Shown here: positions 50,717 through 61,658 of the stretch, in pieces | Numbering within the stretch: the first letter of the stretch is position 1 | How the letters are laid out: each line of letters starts with the position of its first letter | NCBI GenBank assembly: GCA_016282155.1 | Contig: JAEEJY010000005.1 | Span: 1-64,000, forward strand | Reading direction: 5' to 3' | DNA from: Caryophanales bacterium | GTDB lineage: Bacteria > Bacillota_I > Bacilli_A > RF39 > UBA660 | Length of the DNA: 64,000 nucleotides | The notes under the pieces: model-generated | Seen by the model: only the letters and a program-made list of their open reading frames with translations | What the model was told of the DNA's origin: nothing | The model's database searches: none | Program-made: the position numbers and the translations under genes

Positions 50717-53237
50717 AAAATTTGAAATCATCTAAGAAATCGTCAATAGTTAAAATCTTTTCATCAACTTTTTTAAGATCAATATCTTCTTTAACTACTT
50801 CTTCTTCCTTAACTACTTGAATAGAATCTGATTCTCTAGAAGATAATTCTTCTTTCAAGTATGCTTCATTTACTTTACCTTTAGTAAATTGTGTACCTGT
50901 TGAATATCTATCTGTGATAGGAAGTTCCGTAAGTTTAATAGTTTCAAAGTCATTACCTATTTTAACTAATACACTACTTTTATTTGAAACAATAAATGTA
51001 TTAATGATACTATATGGGTTTGTCTTTACATCACGTACCATAAGTACACCTTTTTTAGCACGACTTATTTTTTCAAACTCAGATAACTTAATACGTTTAC
51101 CTGTTCCCTTATCAGTAATAACAGTTAAGTATTCTGCTGTTCCATCAAAAATAGTTGCTGTTACAACAAAGTCGTTCTTAAGAGCAATTGCTTTAACACC
51201 ACTTGCTCTTAATCCTACAGGACTTACTTCGTTAACATCATATCTTAATCCATAACCATTGTTTGTTGTGATAAATATTTCTGTTCCACAAGAATCAGTA
51301 ACACTTACAACTTCATCATTATCTTTAAGCTTCATACAGTTAATAGGTTTACTATAACGTTGAACCTTAAATTCATCTAACTTAGTACGTTTAACCATAC
51401 CATTTTTCGTAAATGTTGTAATATATTTATCTTCATTAAAATCATAAACAGGTATTGAAGAAATAATTTTTTCTTCTTCTTGAATTTTAATAACGTTACT
51501 TATATGTTTACCAAGCTCTTTCCATTTAAGTTCTGGAAGTTCATAAACTGGTACATATAAATAATTACCTAAATTAGTAAATAGAAGTAATGTATCTAAC
51601 GTATTCATTTCATACATTCCAATTATGCAACTACCCTCTTTAATAAGAGTATCTTCATCTTTATTATAACTACGAAGAGATACTCTTTTTACATATCCTT
51701 CATTAGTTACAACAACAATACAATCTTCTTTACTAATCATATCAGTTGTATCAATCTTTATCTCAGTTATTTCATCTTGAATAACAGTTTTACGTTCAGT
51801 AGCATATTCTTTCTTAACAGCACGTAATTCATCTTTCATAACTGATTTTAATACTTCTTCATCATCAAGAATTTTTCTTAATCTTTCAATTTCACGAGCT
51901 AAAGCATCTTTTTCTTCTTCTAAAGCAACCACATCAGTATTTGTTAAACGATATAATTGTAATACAACAATTGCTTCAGCTTGTTCTTCTGTAAAACCAA
52001 ATTCTTTACATAAATTAGTCTTAGCATCACTCTTATTTTTAGATGCACGAATTATCTTAATTACTTCATCTAAAATTGATAATGCTTTAATAAGACCTTC
52101 AACAATATGCATTCTTTTTTCAGCTGTTGCTAGTTCAAAGTTTGTTCTATTTAAAATGCATTCTTTGTTATGTGCGATATAAGCGTCTAAGATAGGAATA
52201 ATTCCTAAAGTCATTGGTCTTCTATTAACTATAGAAACCATATTATAATTATAGCTTATTTGTAGTTCAGTATTCTTAAGTAAGTAATTTACTACTAAAT
52301 CACGACTTGCTCCTGATTTTAAATCAATTGCAATACGAAGACCAGTACGGTCTGATTCATCTCTTACTTCACTAATACCATCTATTTTTTTATCAATTCT
52401 AATTTCATCTATTTTTTTAACTAATAATGCTTTATTAACTTCAAAAGGAATTTCTGTAATAATAATTTGCTCTTTTGATTTTTCTTTAACAAATTCATAT
52501 TTACTTCTTACTATTACTTTTCCTCTACCAGTTGTAAAAGCATCAATAATACCACTTTTACCTTCGACGATACCACCTGTAGGAAAATCTGGTCCCTTAA
52601 CTATTTCTAGAATTGTATCTAAACGACAATTAGGGCTATCAATTCTTTTAATAGTTGCATCAATTATTTCCCCTAAATTATGTGGTGGAATATTAGTAGC
52701 ATAACCAGCACTAATACCACTTGATCCATTTACAAGTAAATTAGGAAATCTAGCAGGTAAAACTGTAGGTTCTAATTCGGTATCATCAAAATTAGGAGCC
52801 CATTTAATTGTATCTTTATCAATGTCTCTTAATAGTTCATTAGATATTTTTGATAGACGAGCCTCTGTATAACGCATTGCGGCTGCACCATCACCATCCA
52901 TTGAACCATTATTACCTTGCATATCTACATAACAAGTATTTTGTTTCCACCATTGTGACATACGTACCATCGCATCATAGATTGAACTATCACCATGAGG
53001 ATGGTAATTACCCATTATGTATCCAACTGTTTTAGCACTCTTACGATATGGTTTATCGTAAGTATTATGATCCTTATACATTCCATATAATATTCTTCTT
53101 TGTACAGGTTTTAATCCATCACGAACATCAGGTATAGCACGATCTTGAATAATAGATTTAGCATATCTACCAAATCTATCACCCATTATTTCTTCTAGGG
53201 CATAATCGTGAATTCTTTTTAATACGTCATCTTGCAT
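50715..53237 (-). CDS. parC: DNA topoisomerase IV subunit A
   Basis: An 840-residue subunit that cleaves and rejoins DNA to decatenate daughter chromosomes. The winged-helix domain starts near ALEEIMGDRFGRYAKSII and RAIPDVRDGLKPVQRRILYGMY. The quinolone-determining region reads YHPHGDSSIYDAM, with the usual Ser and Asp of sensitive strains. The catalytic Tyr is in AAAMRYTEARLS (about 124). A beta-pinwheel C-terminal domain (about 500-800) is present; it lacks the GyrA-box and so favours ParC over GyrA. It follows parE by nine bases. GGTGATAAC precedes the ATG. Confidence 0.95.
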   Translation of the reverse strand: MQDDVLKRIHDYALEEIMGDRFGRYAKSIIQDRAIPDVRDGLKPVQRRILYGMYKDHNTYDKPYRKSAKTVGYIMGNYHPHGDSSIYDAMVRMSQWWKQNTCYVDMQGNNGSMDGDGAAAMRYTEARLSKISNELLRDIDKDTIKWAPNFDDTELEPTVLPARFPNLLVNGSSGISAGYATNIPPHNLGEIIDATIKRIDSPNCRLDTILEIVKGPDFPTGGIVEGKSGIIDAFTTGRGKVIVRSKYEFVKEKSKEQIIITEIPFEVNKALLVKKIDEIRIDKKIDGISEVRDESDRTGLRIAIDLKSGASRDLVVNYLLKNTELQISYNYNMVSIVNRRPMTLGIIPILDAYIAHNKECILNRTNFELATAEKRMHIVEGLIKALSILDEVIKIIRASKNKSDAKTNLCKEFGFTEEQAEAIVVLQLYRLTNTDVVALEEEKDALAREIERLRKILDDEEVLKSVMKDELRAVKKEYATERKTVIQDEITEIKIDTTDMISKEDCIVVVTNEGYVKRVSLRSYNKDEDTLIKEGSCIIGMYEMNTLDTLLLFTNLGNYLYVPVYELPELKWKELGKHISNVIKIQEEEKIISSIPVYDFNEDKYITTFTKNGMVKRTKLDEFKVQRYSKPINCMKLKDNDEVVSVTDSCGTEIFITTNNGYGLRYDVNEVSPVGLRASGVKAIALKNDFVVTATIFDGTAEYLTVITDKGTGKRIKLSEFEKISRAKKGVLMVRDVKTNPYSIINTFIVSNKSSVLVKIGNDFETIKLTELPITDRYSTGTQFTKGKVNEAYLKEELSSRESDSIQVVKEEEVVKEDIDLKKVDEKILTIDDFLDDFKF

Positions 53238-53245
53238 GTTATCAC

Positions 53246-55150
53246 CTATATCTTATAATTGTCTTCTAGAGTAAATACAACATTTTGATCAATCCACTCT
53301 TTACGAGGTTCAACCTTATCACCCATTAAAACACTAACTCTTTTTTCCGCAAGTGCTCCATCATTTATATTTACTCTTATTAAATTTCGTGTATCAGGAT
53401 TCATAGTAGTCTCCCATAATTGATCAGCATTCATTTCACCAAGTCCTTTGTATCTTTGAACGCCTGGGCGACCACCCTTATTTTCTTTAATTTCATTTAA
53501 TTCTTCATCTGTCCAAGCATATAAATGCTCTTTACCATAATCTATTTTATATAAAGGAGGTAATGCTATATAAAGCTTACCAGCTTCAATTAATGGTTTC
53601 ATATAACGATAGAAGAAAGTAATTAATAAAATTTGAATATGTGCTCCATCGTCATCGGCATCGGTCATGATAATAACCTTATCATAGTTAGAATCATTTA
53701 CATCAAAATCTGAACCAACACCAGCTCCGATAGTATATATCATTGTATTAATTTCTTCATTCTTGAAGATATCTTCCATACGAGTTTTTTCAGTATTTAA
53801 TACCTTACCTCTTAAAGGAAGAATAGCTTGGAATTTTCTATCTCTTCCACCTTTAGCAGATCCACCCGCAGAATCTCCTTCGACTAAGAATAACTCATTC
53901 TTTTTAGGATTCTTTGTTTGGGCAGGAGCTAACTTACCAGATAAAGCTTGTTCTTTTTTATTTTTTGATTTACCAGCACGAGCTTCATCACGCGCTTTTC
54001 TAGCAGCTTCCCTAACAGTTCTACTCTTTAACATTTTTTCAATTAAATCAGTAGCTACTGTTTTGTTTTCTTCTAAGTAATATTGTAATTTTTCATAAAC
54101 AATATTTTCAACAACCGACTTAGCAACAGGAGTACCTAACTTACCTTTAGTTTGTCCTTCAAATTGAAGTAATTCTTCCGGTATTTGTAACGATATAATT
54201 GCTGTTAAGCCTTCTCTTGTATCTGAACCTTCTAAAGCTTTATCTTTATTTTTAATGTATCCGTTTGCTTTAGCGTAATCATTAAATACACGAGTTATTG
54301 CTGTTTTAAAACCAACTTCATGGCTACCACCATCATTAGTTTTTACATTGTTAACAAATGAAACAATATTTTCTGAATAACTATCAGTATATTGAAGAGC
54401 AACTTCAACATTAATACCATTCTTTGTTCCATCAACCATTACTACTTTATGAAGAGCTTTCTTATCATCATTGATATATTCAACAAATGCTCCTAAACCA
54501 TTTTCGTAATGGAAACATTCACTTCTATTTTCGATTTCATCAATAACTTCGATTGTTAAATCCTTAAGTAAGAAAGCACTTTCTTGCATTCTTTCAGTTA
54601 TTGTTGAATAAGAGAATGTTGTGATTGGAAAGATTTTTGGATCTGGTTTAAATCTTACAGTTGTTCCAGTACGGCTAGTTTTTTCACCTTTCTTTAATGG
54701 AATAACTGTATTACCACCATTTTCAAATCTAATATAATGTTCGTATCCATCTTTTTTGATAGTTACTTCCATCCATTCAGATAGTGCATTAACTACTGAA
54801 CCACCTACACCGTGAAGTCCACCAGATACTTTATATACACCTTCTTCAAATTTTCCTCCAGCATGTAATACTGTATAGATAACTTCTGGTGTACTCTTAC
54901 CTGAAGCATGCATTCCAACTGGAACACCACGACCTTCATCACTAACAGATACCGAACCATCTTTATGCATTGTTATTTTAATTTTTTTACCAAAACCATT
55001 AATAGCCTCATCTATTGAATTGTCGACTATTTCCCATACTAAATGGTGTAATCCTCTTTTATCTGTTGACCCAATATACATACCAGGACGTTTTCTTACA
55101 GCTTCTAGTCCTTCTAGTATCTTAATTGAGCTCTCATCATATTTTGCCAT
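53246..55150 (-). CDS. parE: DNA topoisomerase IV subunit B
   Basis: A 634-residue ATPase subunit. The GHKL ATP-binding region shows EIVDNSIDEAINGFGKK, DEGRGVPVGMH and GGLHGVGGSVVNALS. The TOPRIM domain has LVEGDSAGGSAKGGRDRKFQA and the DxD in IMTDADDDGAHI. The segment ILPLRGKVLNTEKTR fits ParE. The ATG at 55150 has GGTGATTAAG upstream. The parE-parC order is the standard Firmicute operon. Confidence 0.95.
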   Translation of the reverse strand: MAKYDESSIKILEGLEAVRKRPGMYIGSTDKRGLHHLVWEIVDNSIDEAINGFGKKIKITMHKDGSVSVSDEGRGVPVGMHASGKSTPEVIYTVLHAGGKFEEGVYKVSGGLHGVGGSVVNALSEWMEVTIKKDGYEHYIRFENGGNTVIPLKKGEKTSRTGTTVRFKPDPKIFPITTFSYSTITERMQESAFLLKDLTIEVIDEIENRSECFHYENGLGAFVEYINDDKKALHKVVMVDGTKNGINVEVALQYTDSYSENIVSFVNNVKTNDGGSHEVGFKTAITRVFNDYAKANGYIKNKDKALEGSDTREGLTAIISLQIPEELLQFEGQTKGKLGTPVAKSVVENIVYEKLQYYLEENKTVATDLIEKMLKSRTVREAARKARDEARAGKSKNKKEQALSGKLAPAQTKNPKKNELFLVEGDSAGGSAKGGRDRKFQAILPLRGKVLNTEKTRMEDIFKNEEINTMIYTIGAGVGSDFDVNDSNYDKVIIMTDADDDGAHIQILLITFFYRYMKPLIEAGKLYIALPPLYKIDYGKEHLYAWTDEELNEIKENKGGRPGVQRYKGLGEMNADQLWETTMNPDTRNLIRVNINDGALAEKRVSVLMGDKVEPRKEWIDQNVVFTLEDNYKI

Positions 55151-55210
55151 CTTAATCACCATCCTAATTATAACATAATATCCTTATAAAATAAAGGAAA
55201 ACAAAGAAAA

Positions 55211-55229
55211 AGAAGAACTAAATTCTTCT
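55211..55229 (-). terminator. Terminator overlapping the ftsK stop
   Basis: Stem AGAAGAA/TTCTTCT with loop CTAAA; TAG at 55228-55230 overlaps. The downstream minus sequence is TTTTTCTTTG. Confidence 0.75.
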
Positions 55230-57459
55230 ATTCTTTATCATCATTTTCAATTTCAACTAAAAGTTTTCGAGGTTTAGAACCATTTGCTGGTCCTACTATT
55301 CCTCTTTCTTCTAATTTATCAATAATACATGCTGCTCTATTATAACCAATTCTAAATCTTCTCTGTAATGAAGAAGTAGATGCACCCTTTTTCTCAATAA
55401 CAAATTCAACTGCTTGAGCATATAATGGATCTTCACCAGCATCATAATCTTGTCCTTCATTATCTCCCATTTTAAATGAGGAAGAAGCATTCATTTCTTC
55501 AATATCCATAGTTAATGTATTATCATATTTAGCTTTTTGTTGATTAATTGTATAATTAATAACTTTAAACATTTCACTTGATGTTGGATCAGAATCATCA
55601 ACATAAGCACCTTGAATACGCATTGGTGTATTTTCTCCTTGAGGCAAGAATAACATATCTCCTTTACCAAGAAGTTTTTCTGCACCTATTTGATCAAGAA
55701 TTGTTCTTGAATCTATTCCACTAGATACCGCAAATGATATACGTGATGGAATATTTGCTTTTACAACACCTGTAATTACATCAGTACTTGGTCTTTGTGT
55801 TGCTACTATTAAATGCATACCAGCAGCTCTGGCCATTTGTGTAATACGCATAATTGAATCTTGTACTTCTTTAGCAGCTACCATCATAAGATCCGCTAAC
55901 TCATCGATTACAATTACGATAAATGGCATCTTATGTAATTTTTCGCTATCAGGAAGTGTTGCATTTTTCTTTTCTACATAAGCATTATAACCTTCGATAT
56001 TTTTTGTTCCTGTTTCTTCAAACATGTCATAACGTCTTTCCATTTCCGCAACCATTTTCTTAAGAGCAATGTTTGCTTTTCTAGCATCCGCTACAACAGG
56101 AGCAAGTAAATGTGGTACTCCGTTATATGGAGCAAGTTCTACTTTCTTAGGATCAATTAAAACTAATTTTACTTGATCAGGTTTAGTACGCATTAATATT
56201 GAAGTTAAAATGCAGTTAATACATACTGACTTACCACTACCAGTTGAACCAGCAATAAGTAAGTGTGGTGTCTTATTAATCTTACAGAATTGTGGGTTAC
56301 CCATAATATCTCTACCTAATACTACGGCAAGTGGTGAATCTTTCATGGTTTCTGGCATCTGAGCTAGAACTTCACGAATTGTAACCATTGTTGTTTTACG
56401 ATTAGGTATTTCAATACCTACAGTTGATTTACCAGGTATTGGAGCTTCAATTCTTACTTCTTTAGCCGCTAGTGCTAAAGCAATTTCTCTATTAATATTA
56501 AGAATTCTATTTAATTTAGTTCCACCTTTTACTTCAAGTTCATATTGCGTAACTGCAGGTCCTACATGCGCTGCAACTACTTTAGCTTGAATATCAAAAT
56601 TTGCTAAAACATTTTCAAGTTGTGGAACAATTTCTTTAATACTTGCTTCATTTTCTTTAGCACTACCTTTAGTTGGACGATTAAGTAGTGTTAAAGGTGG
56701 TAAGCTGTAACTTGTGTTTTCTTCTACTATGTCTTCAACAATTTCTTCTTCATTTGAAGAAACAGTCTCAGCAACCTGTTTCTTAGGATGTGTAAGTTCA
56801 TCGATACTTGAAACAATTACCTTGTCATCCTCTTCATATTCATCTTCTGCTTTAGATATTTCTATCTTATCTTTCTTGGATAATGTTTTATCTTTTAGGT
56901 AAGTTCCCTTTTCTTTAGCAAAGTTAACTATATCTTTAATAGTTAAACCTGTAAACATTGCAAATCCAAGAACAATAAATGTTATAGAAATTACCATAGT
57001 TCCTGTATTCTTACCATTGCCATCTAAAAAGTAAGTACTTAAACTACAGAAGATACTACCAATCATTCCTCCACCGTCAGGAATAACTGTTGTAGTTCCT
57101 TTATAATAATTTAATAAATCACTAAAATTATGTTTAATCATATCCATACCAACATAATTCTTATAAGTCAGATTTGTAAGTGTTAAAGCTGCTACAATCA
57201 TGAATATTAAACCCATTGATTTAAAACTTAATATCTTAGGTCTTTCATTTTTAAATAGCATATATACACCAATAAAAGCATTTATAATCATTAATTCTAA
57301 ATACCATTTACCAGCAAAGAACATTGCTACACATCTTAGAAAAAATCCAACTTTTCCAAAATTAAATATTCCTATCACAGATAATAAAATGATAAATAAA
57401 CCAAATAAATCTGCATTGCTTGTTTTTTCAACTTGTTTTTTCTTCTTTTTTCTTCCCAT
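55228..57459 (-). CDS. ftsK: FtsK/SpoIIIE-type DNA translocase
   Basis: A 743-residue protein. Four N-terminal transmembrane segments (about 15-160) anchor it at the division septum; an acidic linker of about 80 residues follows. The motor has Walker A LIAGSTGSGKSVCINCIL, Walker B IVIVIDELADLMMVA, ITQMARAAGMHLIVATQRPSTDVITG, and a terminal gamma winged helix (SSLQRRFRIGYNRAACIIDKLEERGI) that reads KOPS/SRS polarity. It pumps DNA to the correct daughter and, with a Xer recombinase (1437-2309), resolves dimers. ATG 57459 is chosen for TAGGTAATATA upstream and the family start MGRKKKKK. Confidence 0.95.
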   Translation of the reverse strand: MGRKKKKKQVEKTSNADLFGLFIILLSVIGIFNFGKVGFFLRCVAMFFAGKWYLELMIINAFIGVYMLFKNERPKILSFKSMGLIFMIVAALTLTNLTYKNYVGMDMIKHNFSDLLNYYKGTTTVIPDGGGMIGSIFCSLSTYFLDGNGKNTGTMVISITFIVLGFAMFTGLTIKDIVNFAKEKGTYLKDKTLSKKDKIEISKAEDEYEEDDKVIVSSIDELTHPKKQVAETVSSNEEEIVEDIVEENTSYSLPPLTLLNRPTKGSAKENEASIKEIVPQLENVLANFDIQAKVVAAHVGPAVTQYELEVKGGTKLNRILNINREIALALAAKEVRIEAPIPGKSTVGIEIPNRKTTMVTIREVLAQMPETMKDSPLAVVLGRDIMGNPQFCKINKTPHLLIAGSTGSGKSVCINCILTSILMRTKPDQVKLVLIDPKKVELAPYNGVPHLLAPVVADARKANIALKKMVAEMERRYDMFEETGTKNIEGYNAYVEKKNATLPDSEKLHKMPFIVIVIDELADLMMVAAKEVQDSIMRITQMARAAGMHLIVATQRPSTDVITGVVKANIPSRISFAVSSGIDSRTILDQIGAEKLLGKGDMLFLPQGENTPMRIQGAYVDDSDPTSSEMFKVINYTINQQKAKYDNTLTMDIEEMNASSSFKMGDNEGQDYDAGEDPLYAQAVEFVIEKKGASTSSLQRRFRIGYNRAACIIDKLEERGIVGPANGSKPRKLLVEIENDDKE

Positions 57460-57506
57460 TATATTACCTACCCTTACAAAACAATTATAACATATTACCA
57501 AATTAA

Positions 57507-57530
57507 AAGAAACAAATTACTTTGTTTCTT
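57507..57530 (-). terminator. Terminator overlapping the stop of the 57529 gene
   Basis: Ten-base stem AAGAAACAAA/TTTGTTTCTT with loop TTAC; TAA at 57529-57531 overlaps. Downstream minus TTAATTT is a short T-rich stretch. Confidence 0.8.
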
Positions 57531-58574
57531 ATTTAATAATTGTAAATAAATAGATTAAGAATCCAACTCCGTAAGCTGTTACTATCATAGTTAATGTAAC
57601 AAAACTTACAAAACCGTTATATGGAGTCATTACTAATTGTTTAACTTTATTAGTTTTTTCTAGTTGAGGTTCAGCAACTACATTAACATTAAGTGCCTTT
57701 CTTCTTTCTTTTTCAGCTTCTAATCTTCTTAAGTATTCAGCTTTTAATTTTTCTCTTCTTGCTAGAAGTATCTCTAAATCAGCATCACTTAATGTTGTTA
57801 CATCTTCAATTTCATCGTCTTCTTTAACCTCATTATCAATAGGTTGCTCTACTCCTGTAGGATTATATGTTTCATTATCTAGATGAACAATCTTTTCTGC
57901 ATCACTCGTTGTTTCACCTATTTTGTTAATCTTCTTATCTCCTGTAGAAGTTTCGATAACATTATAATTTTCTCCACTATTCTTATCAACATATATACCA
58001 GCTTCAGTATTATATATTAATTCTCTATCTTTTAAATTAGAAGTTATCATTTCATGTTCTTTTTTATCTTCTTGACTCATCACTGCAGTGTTTGCTGTTA
58101 CTGTACTAGTTAAATCATATTCTTTTCTTTCATCTCTAATTGCACTTAATACTTGATCTTTATTATCTTCCGCATTCAAGCCTTGATAATCTAAACTTTC
58201 TTTTTGTTTTTCTTCTACCTGTTCAACAATAGTTTTATCTTCCCTAGTATCATCTATTAAATGAGTCTTATCTTCACTATCTTCAAATTCTAAATATTCT
58301 GTTCCATCAACATTAATCTTTCTAATTCCATCAACATTGATATTAGTAACAGGATATTTTTTATGATATTCTTCCATAAATGCATTATAGAAATTCTTAT
58401 GTGCAGTATCTTCTTTATCATAAATTCCAAATTTATAAAAATCTTGTTTAATAACTTGATTAGAATCTACCATACGAACTACATTATCTAAGAATTGTTT
58501 AAATTCTGCTTCATTAGCAAATTCACCTTTATTTATACGACCAATTATTTCTCTTGTATATCTATTATCTTCCA

Positions 58575-58575
<1 letters not shown>
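57529..58575 (-). CDS. Hypothetical tail-anchored membrane protein
   Basis: A 348-residue protein not recognised. The first about 90 residues are a compact folded segment (RYTREIIGRINKGEFANEAEF, FMEEYHKKYPV). Residues about 95-270 are polar, acidic and repeat-poor, probably disordered. Then comes a Lys/Arg/Glu helix (LEILLARREKLKAEYLRRLE) and a C-terminal transmembrane segment (FVSFVTLTMIVTAYGVGFLI), so the bulk faces the cytoplasm. The ATG overlaps the eno stop by one base, indicating translational coupling to eno. The topology suggests a membrane-linked scaffold; function unknown. Confidence 0.77.
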
Positions 58576-59883
<1,308 letters not shown>

Positions 59884-59902
59884 ACTAATTACGAGGTGTA
59901 GT

Positions 59903-60310
59903 ATGAAAGAATTGGTAACAGTTATTCTCGGTAAAGATGTAGAAAAGTTTGATGGCAAACGTATTGATTTGTCCTACAGAAATTCCCATCGAGAGACTTT
60001 AATTAAAATAATAAAAAGATTAGAAGAGTTTGGTTTTAATATTAGCATAAATTACAATCTAACTGGTGATGAAATAGCCGATGATTTTGCTGCTTTAGGC
60101 AATGTAGTAATTCTTAATTTGAATAACCAAATATATTTTCTAAAACTACCTGAAACTTTAACAGAAAAACAAGCTATAGAATTAAAGAAAATTGAACAAG
60201 AAATTAAAAATAGTAAAACTTACGAACAAACAGTTAATAAAGAAGGCAATATCGTTAATTCTAAAGAATTTAAATTAAATTATAATTATAAAAAAAATAA
60301 CAATCAATAA
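59903..60310 (+). CDS. Hypothetical protein driven by a consensus promoter
   Basis: A 135-residue soluble protein of unknown family. The N-terminal half (MKELVTVILGKDVEKFDGKR, then a long basic helix with LIKIIKRLEEFGFNISIN) could be a small alpha/beta fold; the C-terminal half is helical (TEKQAIELKKIEQEIKN), then polar with an Asn/Lys-rich end. There is no membrane segment. It diverges from eno and has the best promoter in the window plus ACGAGG before the ATG, so expression is probably high. Its stop codon sits in the loop of the shared terminator. Confidence 0.72.
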   Translation: MKELVTVILGKDVEKFDGKRIDLSYRNSHRETLIKIIKRLEEFGFNISINYNLTGDEIADDFAALGNVVILNLNNQIYFLKLPETLTEKQAIELKKIEQEIKNSKTYEQTVNKEGNIVNSKEFKLNYNYKKNNNQ

Positions 60311-60324
60311 ATTGTTATTTTTTT
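60291..60324. terminator. Shared bidirectional terminator with two stop codons
   Basis: Stem of up to 14 bp with core AATAACAAT/ATTGTTATT and loop CAATAA. The plus-strand TAA (60308-60310) is in the loop and the minus-strand TAA (60317-60315) in the 3' arm. Confidence 0.88.
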
Positions 60325-60716
60325 ATTTCATATCTAATTTCAACAGCTTCTGATAAATCAGTATTTATTGAAGCTTTAATTGTTTTAGAACCTTTTTTAG
60401 GTATTACATCACCTACATAGCCAGGCATTGTTACTATTACATTACCATCTTTACCAATTACTATAATTTCATATTCTTCTAACTTATAATCTGCATCTGT
60501 ATTATTAACAGCTTCAGCTACATAATATGATATTCCATCTTCAATAACTAAAGAAACTCCTTTGATAGTGATACCATCAACATCTTGTTCTTTAACTACT
60601 TCTTCATTAGTGTTTACATTAATATTTGGTTCTTTTTTTTCTTCTTTTTTCTTGCATCCTGTAAAAAGAACTAAAACAGTTAGCATTACTATACCTAATT
60701 TCATCATTTTTTTCAT
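60315..60716 (-). CDS. Hypothetical lipoprotein
   Basis: A 133-residue predicted lipoprotein: MKKMMKLGIVMLTVLVLFTGCKKK, lipobox FTGC. A short charged linker (KEEKKEPNINVNTNEE) leads to a beta-rich domain (ITIKGVSLVIEDGISYYVAEAVNNT, YKLEEYEIIVIGKDGNVIV, VIPKKGSKTIKASI) similar in layout to FxLYD/DUF-type Ig-like lipoprotein domains. Function unknown. It sits immediately downstream of the four paralogous exported proteins and may be the end of their operon. AGGAGGT precedes the ATG. Confidence 0.78.
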   Translation of the reverse strand: MKKMMKLGIVMLTVLVLFTGCKKKEEKKEPNINVNTNEEVVKEQDVDGITIKGVSLVIEDGISYYVAEAVNNTDADYKLEEYEIIVIGKDGNVIVTMPGYVGDVIPKKGSKTIKASINTDLSEAVEIRYEIKK

Positions 60717-60728
60717 TTTATCTACCTC

Positions 60729-61649
60729 CTAATCTAAAATGAATGGGTAATCTAATGTTCCAGCACTAGGAACATAATTAATATTTGCTTTTAATACCAA
60801 TATTGGGCGAAGATGGGCAGTCACAGAAGACTCAGTGTACTTCCCGTGAATAAAATAATAAAGAAATCCAGTATCCGCATGGATGCTATTAGCATTTACC
60901 CTTGCTATAAAATCCCACATTTCAAGTGAAGTATCAACATTATTGTAATACCTTGATGCCCAATAATAATCATAAATGCTATTAACTGTACCATACACAT
61001 TTTTAATCAAATTAAAATCGGTGTTATTTGACCATTGATCACCTGCGCCAAAAGGTTCTTCTTCTATTTGATAGCGATTACTATCAGTAGTATAATTCCA
61101 TGGTTTAGTAGTTTGAACTAATTTTGTATCATCAGTAATATACTCAGTCTGATTAGTGTATCCTGCACATCTTGATCCTATAGTATATTTACTATTCTCA
61201 TATTTACTGGCTAATACATTTAAATACCCTACTAAATTCATGTATCCAGTCTTACCATAAAATTGTATTTCTTCTTCCGCAGGAGTATCTGCAATCATCT
61301 CTACCACACCATTATTAACCTTTATAACACGCCATAATTTTAACTTACTTGGATTAATTTTTTTACCATAATAATATCCAGTCATAGTTCTACTCGTTGT
61401 AAAACTCGTAACTGTCGGCGTCATTTGAATATAATCTCCAACTTGTGGAGTGTTATGTAATAAGAAGCATTTATATCCTGATGGGCAATCACTATTATTA
61501 GCAAATAAAGTATCCAAAGCAGATTGCACGCTTGTTCCATTTGATAACACAATAGAATCCGAAGAATATAACGATGATGCAATCGCAGTACTCATCAAAA
61601 TAATGCTTACAAGCAAAAAAACAAAAAAATTATTACTTAGTTTCCGCAT
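60729..61649 (-). CDS. Tandem exported paralogue 1 (unknown family)
   Basis: A 306-residue protein with an N-terminal hydrophobic export signal (NNFFVFLLVSIILMSTAIASS). After a short helical segment come Cys pair DCPSGYKCF, PQVGDYIQMTP, LKLWRVIKVN, and the strongly conserved block FYGKTGYMNLVGYLNVLASK followed by YENSKYTIGSR and QTEYITDD. The terminus reads LRPILVLKANINY and ends PFILD. This copy lacks the CxTGxSCHPEN segment of the next two, so its central region has diverged. The LWRVI pattern faintly recalls DUF6273-like modules of Firmicute surface proteins; not certain. AGGAGG overlaps the stop of the upstream copy. Confidence 0.75.
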   Translation of the reverse strand: MRKLSNNFFVFLLVSIILMSTAIASSLYSSDSIVLSNGTSVQSALDTLFANNSDCPSGYKCFLLHNTPQVGDYIQMTPTVTSFTTSRTMTGYYYGKKINPSKLKLWRVIKVNNGVVEMIADTPAEEEIQFYGKTGYMNLVGYLNVLASKYENSKYTIGSRCAGYTNQTEYITDDTKLVQTTKPWNYTTDSNRYQIEEEPFGAGDQWSNNTDFNLIKNVYGTVNSIYDYYWASRYYNNVDTSLEMWDFIARVNANSIHADTGFLYYFIHGKYTESSVTAHLRPILVLKANINYVPSAGTLDYPFILD

Positions 61650-61658
61650 TTTATCCTC